This document shows, one piece after another, positions 35,462 through 43,546 of a DNA stretch of 64,000 bases. Within the stretch, counting starts at the first letter, position 1. Each line of letters begins with the position of its first letter. The stretch covers positions 1,045,001-1,109,000 of the forward strand of contig NZ_BLPF01000001.1 of the NCBI RefSeq assembly GCF_011764425.1, read 5' to 3'. A model generated the notes under the pieces. It ran no database searches. It was not told where the DNA came from and saw nothing but the letters and a program-made list of their open reading frames with translations. Source of the stretch: Phytohabitans houttuyneae (lineage in GTDB: Bacteria; Actinomycetota; Actinomycetes; Mycobacteriales; Micromonosporaceae). The position numbers and the translations under genes were made by a program.

Positions 35462-35797
35462 TCAGTCGCGGCGGCGGCGCTCCCGCTTGCCGCGGGCCAG
35501 CTCGGTGGCGAGGGCGTCCAGCCGCTGGCTCCAGAAGCCGCGGAACTGGTCGAGCCAGGCGTCGACCTCGCGCAGGGGGCCCGGGTCGACCGCGTAGAGC
35601 CGGCGGGTGCCCTCGGGCCGGACGGACGCGAACCCGCTGTCGCGCAACACGCGGAGGTGCTGCGAGACAGCGGGCTGCGAGATCCCGAACTCGGCCTGGA
35701 TCACCTCGGTGACCGCGCCGGAGCTCTGCTCGCCCGAGGCGAGCAGCTCCAGGATGCGGCGGCGCACCGGGTCACCGAGAACGTCGAACGCGTGCAC
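35462..35797 (-). CDS. ArsR-family transcriptional repressor
   Basis: 111 residues. Winged helix with GDPVRRRILELLASGEQSSG and recognition helix GISQPAVSQHLRVLRDSGF, then the beta-wing RPEGTRRLYAVD. No Cys metal-binding motif, so it is not a classical metal sensor. Starts at GTG 35797, only about 7 nt after a TATAGT -10, so the mRNA may be nearly leaderless. Very similar to the ArsR at 36858-37220. A TTATATAA palindrome in its promoter suggests autoregulation. Confidence 0.9.
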   Translation of the reverse strand: MHAFDVLGDPVRRRILELLASGEQSSGAVTEVIQAEFGISQPAVSQHLRVLRDSGFASVRPEGTRRLYAVDPGPLREVDAWLDQFRGFWSQRLDALATELARGKRERRRRD

Positions 35798-35803
35798 CCC
35801 ACC

Positions 35804-35825
35804 ACTATACGCGCAGGTTATATAA
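35804..35825 (-). promoter_or_regulatory. ArsR promoter with TTATATAA operator
   Basis: On the minus strand TTATATAA (35825-35818) is followed after 8 nt by TATAGT (35809-35804), 7 nt ahead of GTG 35797. The same arrangement occurs at the second ArsR gene. Confidence 0.55.
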
Positions 35826-35855
35826 GCCCCGATCGGTAAGATCCCGTCGAGGCCG

Positions 35856-35886
35856 GCCAAACCGGACCGGTCCGGCCCGGTTTGGC
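35856..35886 (-). terminator. 10-bp hairpin with palindromic loop
   Basis: GCCAAACCGG pairs with CCGGTTTGGC around an 11-nt ACCGGT-containing loop, downstream of the membrane protein gene ending at 35917. Confidence 0.55.
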
Positions 35887-35916
35887 GACCTCACTGCTCA
35901 CCGGCGCACGCCGGAC

Positions 35917-36519
35917 CTACGAGCCGGACTGCGGCGACTCCGGCACCGGCGGCTCCCAGACCGCCGTGGGCTTGCGGAAGAACTCGTTGGACGGCGGGAG
36001 CGCCAGCAGGATCAACGCGACCACCAGGGCGAGGAGCCCGATGAGCGCGGTGGCCAGCGACAGCGGGAAGTACCAGCCGGGCAGCGCGTCCTCCAGGCGC
36101 CGCTGGATCTCCGCCGCGTCCGGGACGCCCTCCTGGCTGCCGAAGTTCATGGAGCCGCTGAACAGGGTGCCGACCACCCCGAAGCCCCCGCAGCACAGCG
36201 AGATGCCACCCAGGACCCAGGTGACGATGCGGGACGCGTTCTTGCCGCGGTTGTTGAAGATCGCCAGCACGACGAAGGCGGCGGCGAGCAGCAGGCCGAT
36301 GACGCCCGTGATGACCGAGGTGACCGCGATCGTCCCTTCGGTCCCCTCGGCCGACGTGCCCTCGTACGCGTCGCGGTACACGTCGGTCATCTTGCCGATG
36401 ATCGAGAGGTTGGCGATCCCCCCGATCACGCTGAGCGCCGCGTAGACGTAGAGCAGGTAACTCGATGTAGTGACACTGCCCGGGCGCGCGGCCGCGGCCG
36501 GGGCTGTGTGATCAGCCAC
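35917..36519 (-). CDS. Four-helix membrane protein of unknown function
   Basis: 200 residues with four predicted helices: YLLYVYAALSVIGGIANLS, VITGVIGLLLAAAFVVLAI, IVTWVLGGISLCCGGFGVVG and a final ALIGLLALVVALILLALPP. Short acidic cytoplasmic tail with PPVPESPQ. This layout is common in actinobacterial proteins without known function. GTG 36519 follows AAGGAG. No functional motif found. Confidence 0.75.
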   Translation of the reverse strand: MADHTAPAAAARPGSVTTSSYLLYVYAALSVIGGIANLSIIGKMTDVYRDAYEGTSAEGTEGTIAVTSVITGVIGLLLAAAFVVLAIFNNRGKNASRIVTWVLGGISLCCGGFGVVGTLFSGSMNFGSQEGVPDAAEIQRRLEDALPGWYFPLSLATALIGLLALVVALILLALPPSNEFFRKPTAVWEPPVPESPQSGS

Positions 36520-36617
36520 GAGGCTCCTTCCGTAGATAACGATCGGTACGTATGCATACCCTGTCAGTCTGTTTGTCGCAATCGGTGCCCGATAACGGGT
36601 CCACAAAGGAGTGACAC

Positions 36618-36851
36618 GTGCTGACGATCTACACGACCAGCCACTGCCGCTTTTGCCGCCGCCTCCGGACCAACCTCGACCGCGCCGGCATCCCCTACAC
36701 GGACGTCGACGTCGAGCAGGACGCCGCGGCGGCCGACTTCGTCACCAGCGTCAACGGCGGCAACCGGATCACGCCCACGGTGCGCTTCGCGGACGGGACG
36801 ACGCTGACAAACCCGACGCTGGCCGAGGTCAAGAAGCAGCTGGCCGCGTGA
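36618..36851 (+). CDS. Glutaredoxin-like mycoredoxin
   Basis: 77 residues with thioredoxin fold: MLTIYTTSHCRFCRRLR carries the CxxC active site (CRFC), then YTDVDVEQD, NGGNRITPTVRF (cis-Pro TP) and a short C-terminal helix. Actinobacterial mycoredoxins reduce mycothiol mixed disulfides. AAGGAG precedes GTG 36618. It stands alone between minus-strand genes. Confidence 0.92.
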   Translation: MLTIYTTSHCRFCRRLRTNLDRAGIPYTDVDVEQDAAAADFVTSVNGGNRITPTVRFADGTTLTNPTLAEVKKQLAA

Positions 36852-36857
36852 CACCGG

Positions 36858-37220
36858 TCAGCCCTCGTCACCGGGCTCGGGCTGGGCGCGCCGCCGCTGG
36901 GAGCGCCCCCGGTCCAGCTCGACCGCGAGGGCTTCCATGGACTGCGACCACAGCCACCGGAAGCGGTCGAGCCACAGGTCGACGTCGCGGAGTGGGCCCT
37001 CGCGCACGGCGTAGAGCCGCCGCGTCCCTTCCCGCCGCACGCTCGCGAACCCGGCGTCGCGCAGGACCCGCAGGTGCTGCGAGACGGCCGACTGCGTGAT
37101 CCCGAACTCGGCCTGGATGACCGCGCACACCTCGCCCGAGGACGACTCCCGCACCGCGAGCAGCTCCAGAATCCGCCGACGCACCGGGTCGGACAGAACC
37201 TCGAACTCGTGCACGGACAC
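36858..37220 (-). CDS. ArsR-family transcriptional repressor (paralogue)
   Basis: 120 residues. SDPVRRRILELLAVRESSSG and recognition helix GITQSAVSQHLRVLRDAGF are almost identical to the ArsR at 35462-35797, pointing to a recent duplication. No metal-site Cys pair. GTG 37220 lies a few nt after a GATAGT -10 with no clear ribosome site, so the transcript is probably leaderless. CTTATATAAG lies immediately upstream of the -10, fitting autorepression. Confidence 0.9.
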   Translation of the reverse strand: MSVHEFEVLSDPVRRRILELLAVRESSSGEVCAVIQAEFGITQSAVSQHLRVLRDAGFASVRREGTRRLYAVREGPLRDVDLWLDRFRWLWSQSMEALAVELDRGRSQRRRAQPEPGDEG

Positions 37221-37222
37221 AC

Positions 37223-37246
37223 ACTATCAGATCTTGCTTATATAAG
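37223..37246 (-). promoter_or_regulatory. ArsR promoter with CTTATATAAG operator
   Basis: Minus strand: CTTATATAAG at 37246-37237, 8 nt, then GATAGT at 37228-37223. Same geometry as the first ArsR promoter. Confidence 0.55.
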
Positions 37247-37286
37247 TACTAGCTGATCACGTGGTGGTCGCGGTGAGCCGGCGCGC

Positions 37287-37925
37287 CTACCGTACGTCCC
37301 ACACACCCCAGCCGAGGCGGTAGCGCACCTGGGCGGCCGTCCCCGGTGGCGGCGCCCCCTCCACCCCGGCCAGCGCGGGCAGCAGCTTCGCGAGCTCGAC
37401 CTCGAAGTGGACGCCGGCGGCGCCGGCCGGCATGCCGAGGTAGCCGAAGACCTCGGCCGCGACAAGACCGTATACGGCCGCCCACGCGCCGAGGCAGCCG
37501 GCGTCGCCGGAGGCGCCGAAAAGGGTTCCGATGTGGACGGTACCGGCGCCGCCGCGCGGGTCGCCGAGGACCAGCCCGAACTCGTGCGGGTTGCGGCGGG
37601 CCCAGCCGCGGAACGCGCGCGCCACCGCCCGGACGCGGGCGGCCGGCTCGACCGGGGCGGCATCCCGGGCGGCGGCGATCTCGCCGCTCAGCTCGCCGGC
37701 GATGTCGGCCGCGATCGCGTCGACGAGGGCGTCGTGGCTGGGAAAGTACCGGTAGATGGCGGCCGCGCTGAGCCCCACCTTCCGGGCGATCTCCCGGGTG
37801 GAGAGCGCCGGCCGGCCGCCCGCGAGCAGCAGCCTGCGGGCGGCCTCCTTGATCTCGCCGGCCGTGGCCGAGCGGCGCCGCTCCCGCCGGCCGGCGGAAG
37901 TGTGGCCCGGCGCGAGCTCAACCAC
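37287..37925 (-). CDS. TetR-family transcriptional regulator
   Basis: 212 residues. N-terminal HTH: IKEAARRLLLAGG, LSTREIARKVGLSAAAIYRYF. The C-terminal ligand domain has RAFRGWARRNPHEFGLVLG, the TetR_C_13/WHG-type pattern. GTG 37925 overlaps the end of the small membrane protein gene upstream (37918). It may control that membrane gene pair. Confidence 0.9.
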   Translation of the reverse strand: MVELAPGHTSAGRRERRRSATAGEIKEAARRLLLAGGRPALSTREIARKVGLSAAAIYRYFPSHDALVDAIAADIAGELSGEIAAARDAAPVEPAARVRAVARAFRGWARRNPHEFGLVLGDPRGGAGTVHIGTLFGASGDAGCLGAWAAVYGLVAAEVFGYLGMPAGAAGVHFEVELAKLLPALAGVEGAPPPGTAAQVRYRLGWGVWDVR

Positions 37926-38175
37926 GGTATGTCCAGGATCTCCCCCGCCGTTGCGCGCCGTCGCGACCCCCGCGCCGGCGGGACCGGTACGCGATGACGA
38001 CGAGCGTCACCACGTTGGCGAGCAGCACCACCCCGGTCACCGGGTCGGGTCCGGCCGAGCCGTGCGCGTGGCCACCGGCGGTGGCGCCGTCGGGCAACGG
38101 TCGCAACATCACCGCGACGCCGACGGCGGTCACCACCACGGCCACGGCCACGACCCGGCGGGCTACCGGGCTCAT
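37918..38175 (-). CDS. Small membrane protein
   Basis: 85 residues: helix VVAVAVVVTAVGVAVML near the N-terminus, a His/Gly loop GGHAHGSAG, and helix VTGVVLLANVVTLVVIAY. ATG 38175 overlaps the stop of the next gene upstream (TGATG), so it is coupled to the His-rich membrane protein. Unknown function. Confidence 0.65.
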   Translation of the reverse strand: MSPVARRVVAVAVVVTAVGVAVMLRPLPDGATAGGHAHGSAGPDPVTGVVLLANVVTLVVIAYRSRRRGGRDGAQRRGRSWTYRG

Positions 38176-38756
38176 CAGGCCGTGCCGACCGCCAGCCGCG
38201 GACCGGCGCAGTTGCACCGCATCTGCTCGCGATCAGCGGGACTGGGCCGGAGGTGCAGGTACATCGCTATGACCATCGGCAGGAACACGATCGCGTTGTA
38301 GAACAGGTGCAGCTCGACCCGGGGGGCGACGAGCTGCACGATGCTCGTGGGCGCGGCCCGGCCGGCCAGGTACGTGCCGGACATCGCCTGGATCAGGAGC
38401 AGCAGGTGCTCGCCGTGGTGCCACACCTGGATCCACATCGACGCGCTCCACCACGCACGGGCCGACCCGGTGAAGCCCGGTCGGAGCGCGATGAGGCCCG
38501 CCAGCATGACCAGCGCGTACGTGTAGTGCAGCCACTCCTCGCGGACGAGCCAGGGAAACCACAGGCCGAGGACGCCACGCGCCTCCGGCGGCTTCCACCC
38601 CAGGCCCCAGATCTGCACGGCTTGGACCACGTGCTCCGCCCAGTGCGCCAGGACGATGAGGAGGAAGACCATGAGGGCGGGACGGTGATATTTGGTGTTG
38701 AGCTGAGTGAGGAAGCCACTGTCGACGCGGCCGGCGGACTGCGGGTTGGCGGTCAC
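38175..38756 (-). CDS. His-rich integral membrane protein of unknown function
   Basis: 193 residues with about five helices. Conserved-looking His clusters inside helices: VLAHWAEHVVQAVQIWG and QVWHHGEHLLLLIQ, plus RVELHLFYNAIVF. The spaced His could bind heme or metal. No family recognised. GTG 38756. The following small membrane protein overlaps it; the TetR gene follows in turn. Confidence 0.7.
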   Translation of the reverse strand: MTANPQSAGRVDSGFLTQLNTKYHRPALMVFLLIVLAHWAEHVVQAVQIWGLGWKPPEARGVLGLWFPWLVREEWLHYTYALVMLAGLIALRPGFTGSARAWWSASMWIQVWHHGEHLLLLIQAMSGTYLAGRAAPTSIVQLVAPRVELHLFYNAIVFLPMVIAMYLHLRPSPADREQMRCNCAGPRLAVGTA

Positions 38757-38903
38757 GAGACCTCCTTCTGAAAGGTCCTATGTGGATATCCGGGATCGGA
38801 CCCGGTCTCACCCTAGGATCGGCACACCGGGGCATGTTCTTCGACATTGCTTTTTCGCTCGTCGGAGCCGCTTTACCGGCATGGTCCGGTGTTAGCTTGG
38901 CGC

Positions 38904-39794
38904 ATGGCCATGACCGTCAGCGACGAGCAGTGGTGGGCCGCCCGCGGCGCGCTGAAGGCGGCCGGTGACCGGTTCGCCGACCTGGTGGCACGCGCGCCGT
39001 ACCCGGACCGGGCGATGGCCACGGCGGACTGGTCGGTGGCCGTGACGGCCGCGCACGTCAGCTCCATCGCGTGGCTCTACACCTCCCTGCTGGACACCGG
39101 CGCGCCGCCGGCCTCCATACCCGGGTTCGACGGGCAGATCCGCTCGACCACTGTGGACACGGTGGACGCGCTGAACGAGATGACACTGGCTCACTACACC
39201 GAGCGCGACATCCGGCGCGTCGCGGAGCGGCTGCGTACCGACGTCGACTACCTGCTGCGGGTCAGTGAGCAGCGCGACCCGAGCGAGCCGTTCAGCTGGC
39301 TCGGTGGCGCGCAGGTGCCCCTCGCCGGCCTCTTCGCCCACCTCGTCAACGAGCTGCTCATCCACGGCTTCGACGTCGCGCGCACGGTCGGCCTGCCGTG
39401 GGAGGTGCCGTCCCGGGACGCCGGGCTCTTCTTCGACCTGCTGCTGGTGGGCGTGGCCCGCAACGGCTACGGCCGGCTCCTCGACGGCGGCGGGCCGCCG
39501 CGCGAGCGCCGCATCGCCATCGAGTTCCGCTCGCGGTACACCGTGCCGGTCACGCTGGTCCTCCACAGGGGACTGGTGACGGCGCAGGAGCCGGGCGGGC
39601 CGGTCGACGCGCGGGTCACCTTCGACCCGGCCGTGCTCAACCTGATGCTCTTCGGCCGGGTCAGCCGGGTGCGCGCCGCGCTCAGCGGCAAGATCTCCGT
39701 GCGCGGGCGGCGCCCGTGGGTCCTGCCCGTCTTCCTGCGCACGGTGCGGGTGCCGGACACCGCCCGGACTCAGTCGCTCGCGTCCCGCACGTAG
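38904..39794 (+). CDS. Mycothiol-dependent maleylpyruvate isomerase-like (DinB-fold) protein
   Basis: 296 residues. N-terminal DinB-like four-helix domain with the metal-type His in VTAAHVSSIAWLY and HLVNELLIHGFDVAR, as in TIGR03083 proteins; C-terminal SCP2-like domain with ARVTFDPAVLNLMLFGR. Such enzymes use mycothiol as cofactor or for conjugation. TTAGCT at 38892-38897 lies just upstream of ATG 38904, indicating a leaderless transcript. It converges on and overlaps the DUF899 gene by 25 nt. Confidence 0.82.
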   Translation: MAMTVSDEQWWAARGALKAAGDRFADLVARAPYPDRAMATADWSVAVTAAHVSSIAWLYTSLLDTGAPPASIPGFDGQIRSTTVDTVDALNEMTLAHYTERDIRRVAERLRTDVDYLLRVSEQRDPSEPFSWLGGAQVPLAGLFAHLVNELLIHGFDVARTVGLPWEVPSRDAGLFFDLLLVGVARNGYGRLLDGGGPPRERRIAIEFRSRYTVPVTLVLHRGLVTAQEPGGPVDARVTFDPAVLNLMLFGRVSRVRAALSGKISVRGRRPWVLPVFLRTVRVPDTARTQSLASRT

Positions 39795-40471
39795 TCGTTG
39801 CCGGCGTACCACGAGCCGCGACCGGCGGGCAGCAGGTCGAGCAGGTTCCACACCGGGGAGAGCAGGTCGATGCCGCGCTCGGTGTTGTCGATCAGGTTGG
39901 CCGGCAGCGTGTAGAAGTGGCGCACCGCGCCGCCGTCGCGGACGAAGACGCTGACCATCGGCCGCTGCGCGCCGTCGGCGTGCTCGGCCCGCAGGTCGGT
40001 GCCGAACGTGGTGCCGTGGCTGGACAGCACCCGCACCCGGTCCCACCCGCGCCGCGCGGCCCACGCCCGCAGCTTGGGCAGCGGCGCCTTGGCGACGACG
40101 GCGAAGCCGAAGTGCTGCGTGAGGTGCGCGGCGACGCCGTTGAACCCGTCGACCCACATCGAACACATCGGACACGCCTCGCTGTCTTCGGGCGCGAACA
40201 TCAGGTGGTACACCACGAGCGTCGAGTGCCCGCCGAAGAGCTCCGACAGCCGGGTCGAGCGGACCGGACCGTCCACGCCCGGATCCGCCGGCCCTTCGGC
40301 GAGCACGTAGTCCTCCACAAGGGTGCCCTCCGGCAGCGCGCGGCGCGCGGCGGCCACCGCCTCGACCTGGTCGCGCAGGACCCGCTCGGCCCGCGCGAGC
40401 TCCAGGCGGGCCGCGATGTACTCCTCGCTGGCACCGACCGGCCACATGGGCACGACCTCGGCATCGTCCAT
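39770..40471 (-). CDS. DUF899 thioredoxin-like protein
   Basis: 233 residues. Family features: LSELFGGHSTLVVYHLMF, EDSEACPMCSMWVDGFNG with a CPMC redox motif, and HFYTLPANLIDNTERGIDLLSPVWNLLDLLP. DUF899 proteins have a thioredoxin-like fold and are probably reductases. ATG 40471 follows GGAGG. A 16-nt element shared with the FtsX permease promoter lies upstream. Downstream of the SARP gene on the same strand but with its own control element. Confidence 0.88.
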   Translation of the reverse strand: MDDAEVVPMWPVGASEEYIAARLELARAERVLRDQVEAVAAARRALPEGTLVEDYVLAEGPADPGVDGPVRSTRLSELFGGHSTLVVYHLMFAPEDSEACPMCSMWVDGFNGVAAHLTQHFGFAVVAKAPLPKLRAWAARRGWDRVRVLSSHGTTFGTDLRAEHADGAQRPMVSVFVRDGGAVRHFYTLPANLIDNTERGIDLLSPVWNLLDLLPAGRGSWYAGNDYVRDASD

Positions 40472-40510
40472 GACGGCGCTGACCTCCTCCGGGCACACGG
40501 TCACGGGCGA

Positions 40511-40526
40511 GCTACACGATACTGAA
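40511..40526 (-). promoter_or_regulatory. 16-nt element shared with 8614-8629
   Basis: TTCAGTATCGTGTAGC on the minus strand, immediately past the SARP stop and 40 nt upstream of the DUF899 ATG. Exact match to the element before the FtsX permease. Confidence 0.5.
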
Positions 40527-42410
40527 CTACCTACCGGGCGCGGGACCGAGGCTGGCGTTGGCGGCGCGGATCTCCGCCGCGAGGTGCTGCACCACGCCGA
40601 GAATGCGGTAGATCGGACCGCTGGGCCGGTTGATGAATGACAGCAGCGACTTGTCCACGAGCTTGTCGATGATGCCCTGCTCGTCGACCTCGGGCGACTC
40701 GGCGTCGCGGTCACCGCGGACCGCGTCCAGATCGAACTCGGAGGGCACGTCGGCCAGCCGCTCGAAGAACCGGCGCTCGTCGGTGCTCAGCCCGTCGACG
40801 CTGCGCTTGAGGGCGTCGTGCAGCGACCGGTGGTGCGACGGGAGGCCGCGGCGGGCCGGCCGGATCCCGCGCAGCGGGTCCTCGAGCCGGCGCACGATGC
40901 CGTCGAGCGTGTCGGTCGCCAGGTGGGCCGCCGCCAGCTCCAGGGCGAGCGGCAGCCCGTCGAGCTGGCGGCAGATGGTGGCCACGGCGGCGGCGTTGTT
41001 GCGGTGCAGCCGGAAGCCGGGCTGCACCTGCATCGCGCGCTGGGTGAACAGGGCCGCCGCGGGGTTGTTGACCAGGGCGTGCAGCTCAAGGCCGGCGGGC
41101 ACGGCCAGCGGGTGCACCCGCCACACCGCCTCGGTGGGCAGGCCGAGCCGCTCGCGCGAGGTCACGATCACGCAGGCGTGCGGGCAGGCCCGGACGATCT
41201 GGTCGACGACGAGCGCGCACGCGTCGACGATGTGCTCGGCGTTGTCGAGCACCAGCAGCAGCTGCTGCTCGCCGAGCGTCTCAGCGACGTCACCGCTGCT
41301 CGGGTCGGCGTCCAGCAGGTCGAGCACGCGCCGGACCAGCTGGGGACCGTCGGTCACGTCGGAGACCTCCGCCACGACGACGCCGCCGGTGAAGGCGTCC
41401 CGGATGCGCGCCGCCGTGTGCAGCGCCAGCGCCGACTTGCCACAGCCCGGCGGCCCGGCGACGGTGACCAGCCGGTGCTCGGCGAGGATCTCGACGAGCG
41501 CGTCGACGTCGACGTCACGGTGGATGAGCGCGCCGTTCATCGGCCCGCGCCCCCGCCACGGCGGCCGCACCGGGCCGACGTCGAGCGGCACCCGCTCCAC
41601 CGCCGGCAGGTCGGCCTCGTCGAGGTCGTCGCCGGTGTGGTCGCCGTCGAGCAGCCGGCGGTGCGCGGCGGCCAGCGAGGGCCCCGGCGAGACGCCCAGC
41701 TGCTCGCGCAGGCGCGCCCGGATGTCGGCGAACCGCGCCAGCGCCAGTGCCCGCTGGCCGGAGCGCTCCAGCACCGACAGGTACAGCGCCTGGATGTCCT
41801 CGTGCAGCGGCTCGGCGGCGGCCATCCGCTCGGCTGTTCCCAGCACGGTGGACGCCGCGTCGGTGCGCAGGCCGGCGGTCACGTACTCGAGCGCGGCCCG
41901 CGCCCAGCGGTGGCGCAGCGCCTCGATCTCCTCGGAGTTGTGCAGCAGCCCTTCGAGGTCGGTGAGCGCCGGGTCGCGCCAGAGCCGGATCGCCTCGCCG
42001 AGCAGGTCGAACGCGCGACGGTGCCGGTCTGCGGCCGCCTGTAAGCGGGCCTGCGCCACGAGGTCTTGAAACCGGCAAACGTCGATATATCCACTGTCTA
42101 CCGCGAGCCGGTAGCCCGACGGCGCCGGCGCGATCACGTTCAGCCGGCGCCGCCGCGGCACGGCCGGCTCGAACGCCTGCCGCAGCCGTGCGATGTACGT
42201 GTGCACGAGGTGCCGCCCGCTCAACGGCGGCCGTGGCCCCCAGACCGCCTCCTGCAGCTCCTCCGCCGTTACCGCCTGGCCGGCCCGCAGGGCGAGGCAC
42301 GCCAGGACGGCCCGTTGCTTGCTCGGACCGACATCCACGACGGATGGCCCCCGCCGTGCTTGCACCTTTCCCAAAGCCTCGATGTACAGCGACGTCTGTG
42401 CACCTGACAC
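40527..42410 (-). CDS. AfsR/SARP-family transcriptional activator with NB-ARC domain
   Basis: 627 residues. Residues 1-100: OmpR-type winged helix (RAVLACLALRAGQAVTAEEL). Residues 100-250: BTAD domain (SGYIDVCRFQDLV, EPLHEDIQALYLSVLERSG). Residues about 310-600: NB-ARC ATPase with Walker A GPPGCGKSAL and Walker B LLLVLDNAEH. SARPs bind direct heptamer repeats and recruit RNA polymerase. It is the likely activator of the enediyne core operon, whose promoter carries such repeats 1.1 kb away. GTG 42410. No TPR tail as in full-length AfsR. Confidence 0.92.
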   Translation of the reverse strand: MSGAQTSLYIEALGKVQARRGPSVVDVGPSKQRAVLACLALRAGQAVTAEELQEAVWGPRPPLSGRHLVHTYIARLRQAFEPAVPRRRRLNVIAPAPSGYRLAVDSGYIDVCRFQDLVAQARLQAAADRHRRAFDLLGEAIRLWRDPALTDLEGLLHNSEEIEALRHRWARAALEYVTAGLRTDAASTVLGTAERMAAAEPLHEDIQALYLSVLERSGQRALALARFADIRARLREQLGVSPGPSLAAAHRRLLDGDHTGDDLDEADLPAVERVPLDVGPVRPPWRGRGPMNGALIHRDVDVDALVEILAEHRLVTVAGPPGCGKSALALHTAARIRDAFTGGVVVAEVSDVTDGPQLVRRVLDLLDADPSSGDVAETLGEQQLLLVLDNAEHIVDACALVVDQIVRACPHACVIVTSRERLGLPTEAVWRVHPLAVPAGLELHALVNNPAAALFTQRAMQVQPGFRLHRNNAAAVATICRQLDGLPLALELAAAHLATDTLDGIVRRLEDPLRGIRPARRGLPSHHRSLHDALKRSVDGLSTDERRFFERLADVPSEFDLDAVRGDRDAESPEVDEQGIIDKLVDKSLLSFINRPSGPIYRILGVVQHLAAEIRAANASLGPAPGR

Positions 42411-42501
42411 ATCCCCACCCCGTCAGGTCGGCCCCACGCCCTTGATCCGCGCCGATGATCGCGCCCATGGTCTGGCGCAGCCCGGACCATCGCGCACTCA
42501 A

Positions 42502-42529
42502 CTTGACATTGGTCACGATCAGTGTCAAG
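42502..42529. promoter_or_regulatory. Inverted repeat upstream of the SARP gene
   Basis: CTTGACA and TGTCAAG, 7-bp arms with a 14-nt spacer, 92 nt upstream of the SARP GTG. On the minus strand the arm supplies a TTGACA that could be a -35. Candidate operator for AraC or for autoregulation. Confidence 0.5.
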
Positions 42530-42546
42530 GAATCTACAGAGAGTGT

Positions 42547-43503
42547 CTAGGGGTGTCCGACTCCCGCCGCTTGCATTGACAGGGGTGGGGTGGGATGCAC
42601 TCTCCAGGCCGTGCCCTGCGGACGCACGGCACCCAGCCGGTCGCCGACCTGCGCCGCACTGGCAAGCAAATCATTTCCGCCGTCCCACACTCCGGACGGC
42701 AGGCCGGCGAGCCACCGCAGCGGCGCGCTGGAGAGCACCGGCGGGTCGGTGGCGCGCGGCGGGCGCAGCGCGATCTCCGCCGGACCGCCGAGCTGGCCGC
42801 TCGACGAGAGCCGGAGCGTGGCACCACCGGTCAGGTAGCTTCCCGCGACGTCGTCCACCAGGGCGTCGGTGGGCGTCGCCCGGGCGTCGATGAGCAGGAC
42901 GCGTGCCTCGTACTCCCCCACGGCCGGGGTGCGGTCGAGCCACATCGCGCGCGACCGGGCGGCCACGCACCAGGACTTGGGCACGCCGGCGTCGTCCTCG
43001 CGGCGCAGCTCGACGACCGTCAGCCCGTACGGGTGGGTTGCGGACGCGGGTGCGGCGAAGCCGGCGGCGGCGAGCATCTCGCCGATCGGGCGGTCGCCGA
43101 GCCCGCGCACCAGCTCGCGGAAGCGCAGCGGTGACTCACCGACCAGCCTGGTGAACTGCGTGGTGAACGTGCCGATGCTCGTGTAGCCGACACGGCTGCC
43201 GATCGCCGCGACGGTCAGTCCGGAATGCAGCAGCAGGCGTCTGGCCTGGGCCATCCGCAGCGCGGCGAGGAAGCGGGCGGGCGTCATCGTGGTCGCGAGA
43301 CGAAACATGCGGTGGAAGTGGAACGGGCTGAACAGACCTGTGGTCGCGAGGTCCGACAGCGACAGCGGGCTGGCGAGCTCACCTCTCATGCGCTCGATGG
43401 CGCGTACGACGGCAGCGGTGTGATTGTCGGTTTCCTGGGGACAGGAGAGGAGACATCGATCATGGTTCCCCCACGCGTAGATCGCTTGCGTGCCGGCCAC
43501 CAT
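42547..43503 (-). CDS. AraC-family transcriptional regulator
   Basis: 318 residues. The N-terminal third is the double HTH: IERMRGELASPLSLSDLA, LFSPFHFHRMFRLATTMTPARFL, and VAAIGSRVGYTSIGTFTTQFTRLVGESPLRFR. The remaining 190 residues form a C-terminal domain of unknown ligand. Having the HTH at the N-terminus is less common than the reverse. ATG 43503 gives the shortest full domain; longer in-frame starts would run into the core promoter. Divergent from the enediyne operon and upstream of the SARP gene. Confidence 0.87.
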   Translation of the reverse strand: MVAGTQAIYAWGNHDRCLLSCPQETDNHTAAVVRAIERMRGELASPLSLSDLATTGLFSPFHFHRMFRLATTMTPARFLAALRMAQARRLLLHSGLTVAAIGSRVGYTSIGTFTTQFTRLVGESPLRFRELVRGLGDRPIGEMLAAAGFAAPASATHPYGLTVVELRREDDAGVPKSWCVAARSRAMWLDRTPAVGEYEARVLLIDARATPTDALVDDVAGSYLTGGATLRLSSSGQLGGPAEIALRPPRATDPPVLSSAPLRWLAGLPSGVWDGGNDLLASAAQVGDRLGAVRPQGTAWRVHPTPPLSMQAAGVGHP

Positions 43504-43515
43504 TCTTAGAACCGC

Positions 43516-43546
43516 CTCTTGAACAACTCTTGATTTCCGTATAGAT
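43516..43546 (+). promoter_or_regulatory. SARP-type promoter of the enediyne core operon
   Basis: CTCTTGA at 43516-43522 and again at 43527-43533 are exact heptamer repeats with an 11-bp period, followed after 6 nt by TATAGAT (43540-43546). This is the standard SARP layout. The start would be near 43553, leaving a leader of about 320 nt before GTG 43872. The rest of the 368-bp gap 43504-43871 shows no gene to me. Confidence 0.65.

Noticed and set aside
36858-37220. ArsR proteins as arsenic or metal sensors
   Set aside because: No Cys pair or His/Asp metal site in the recognition helix region.
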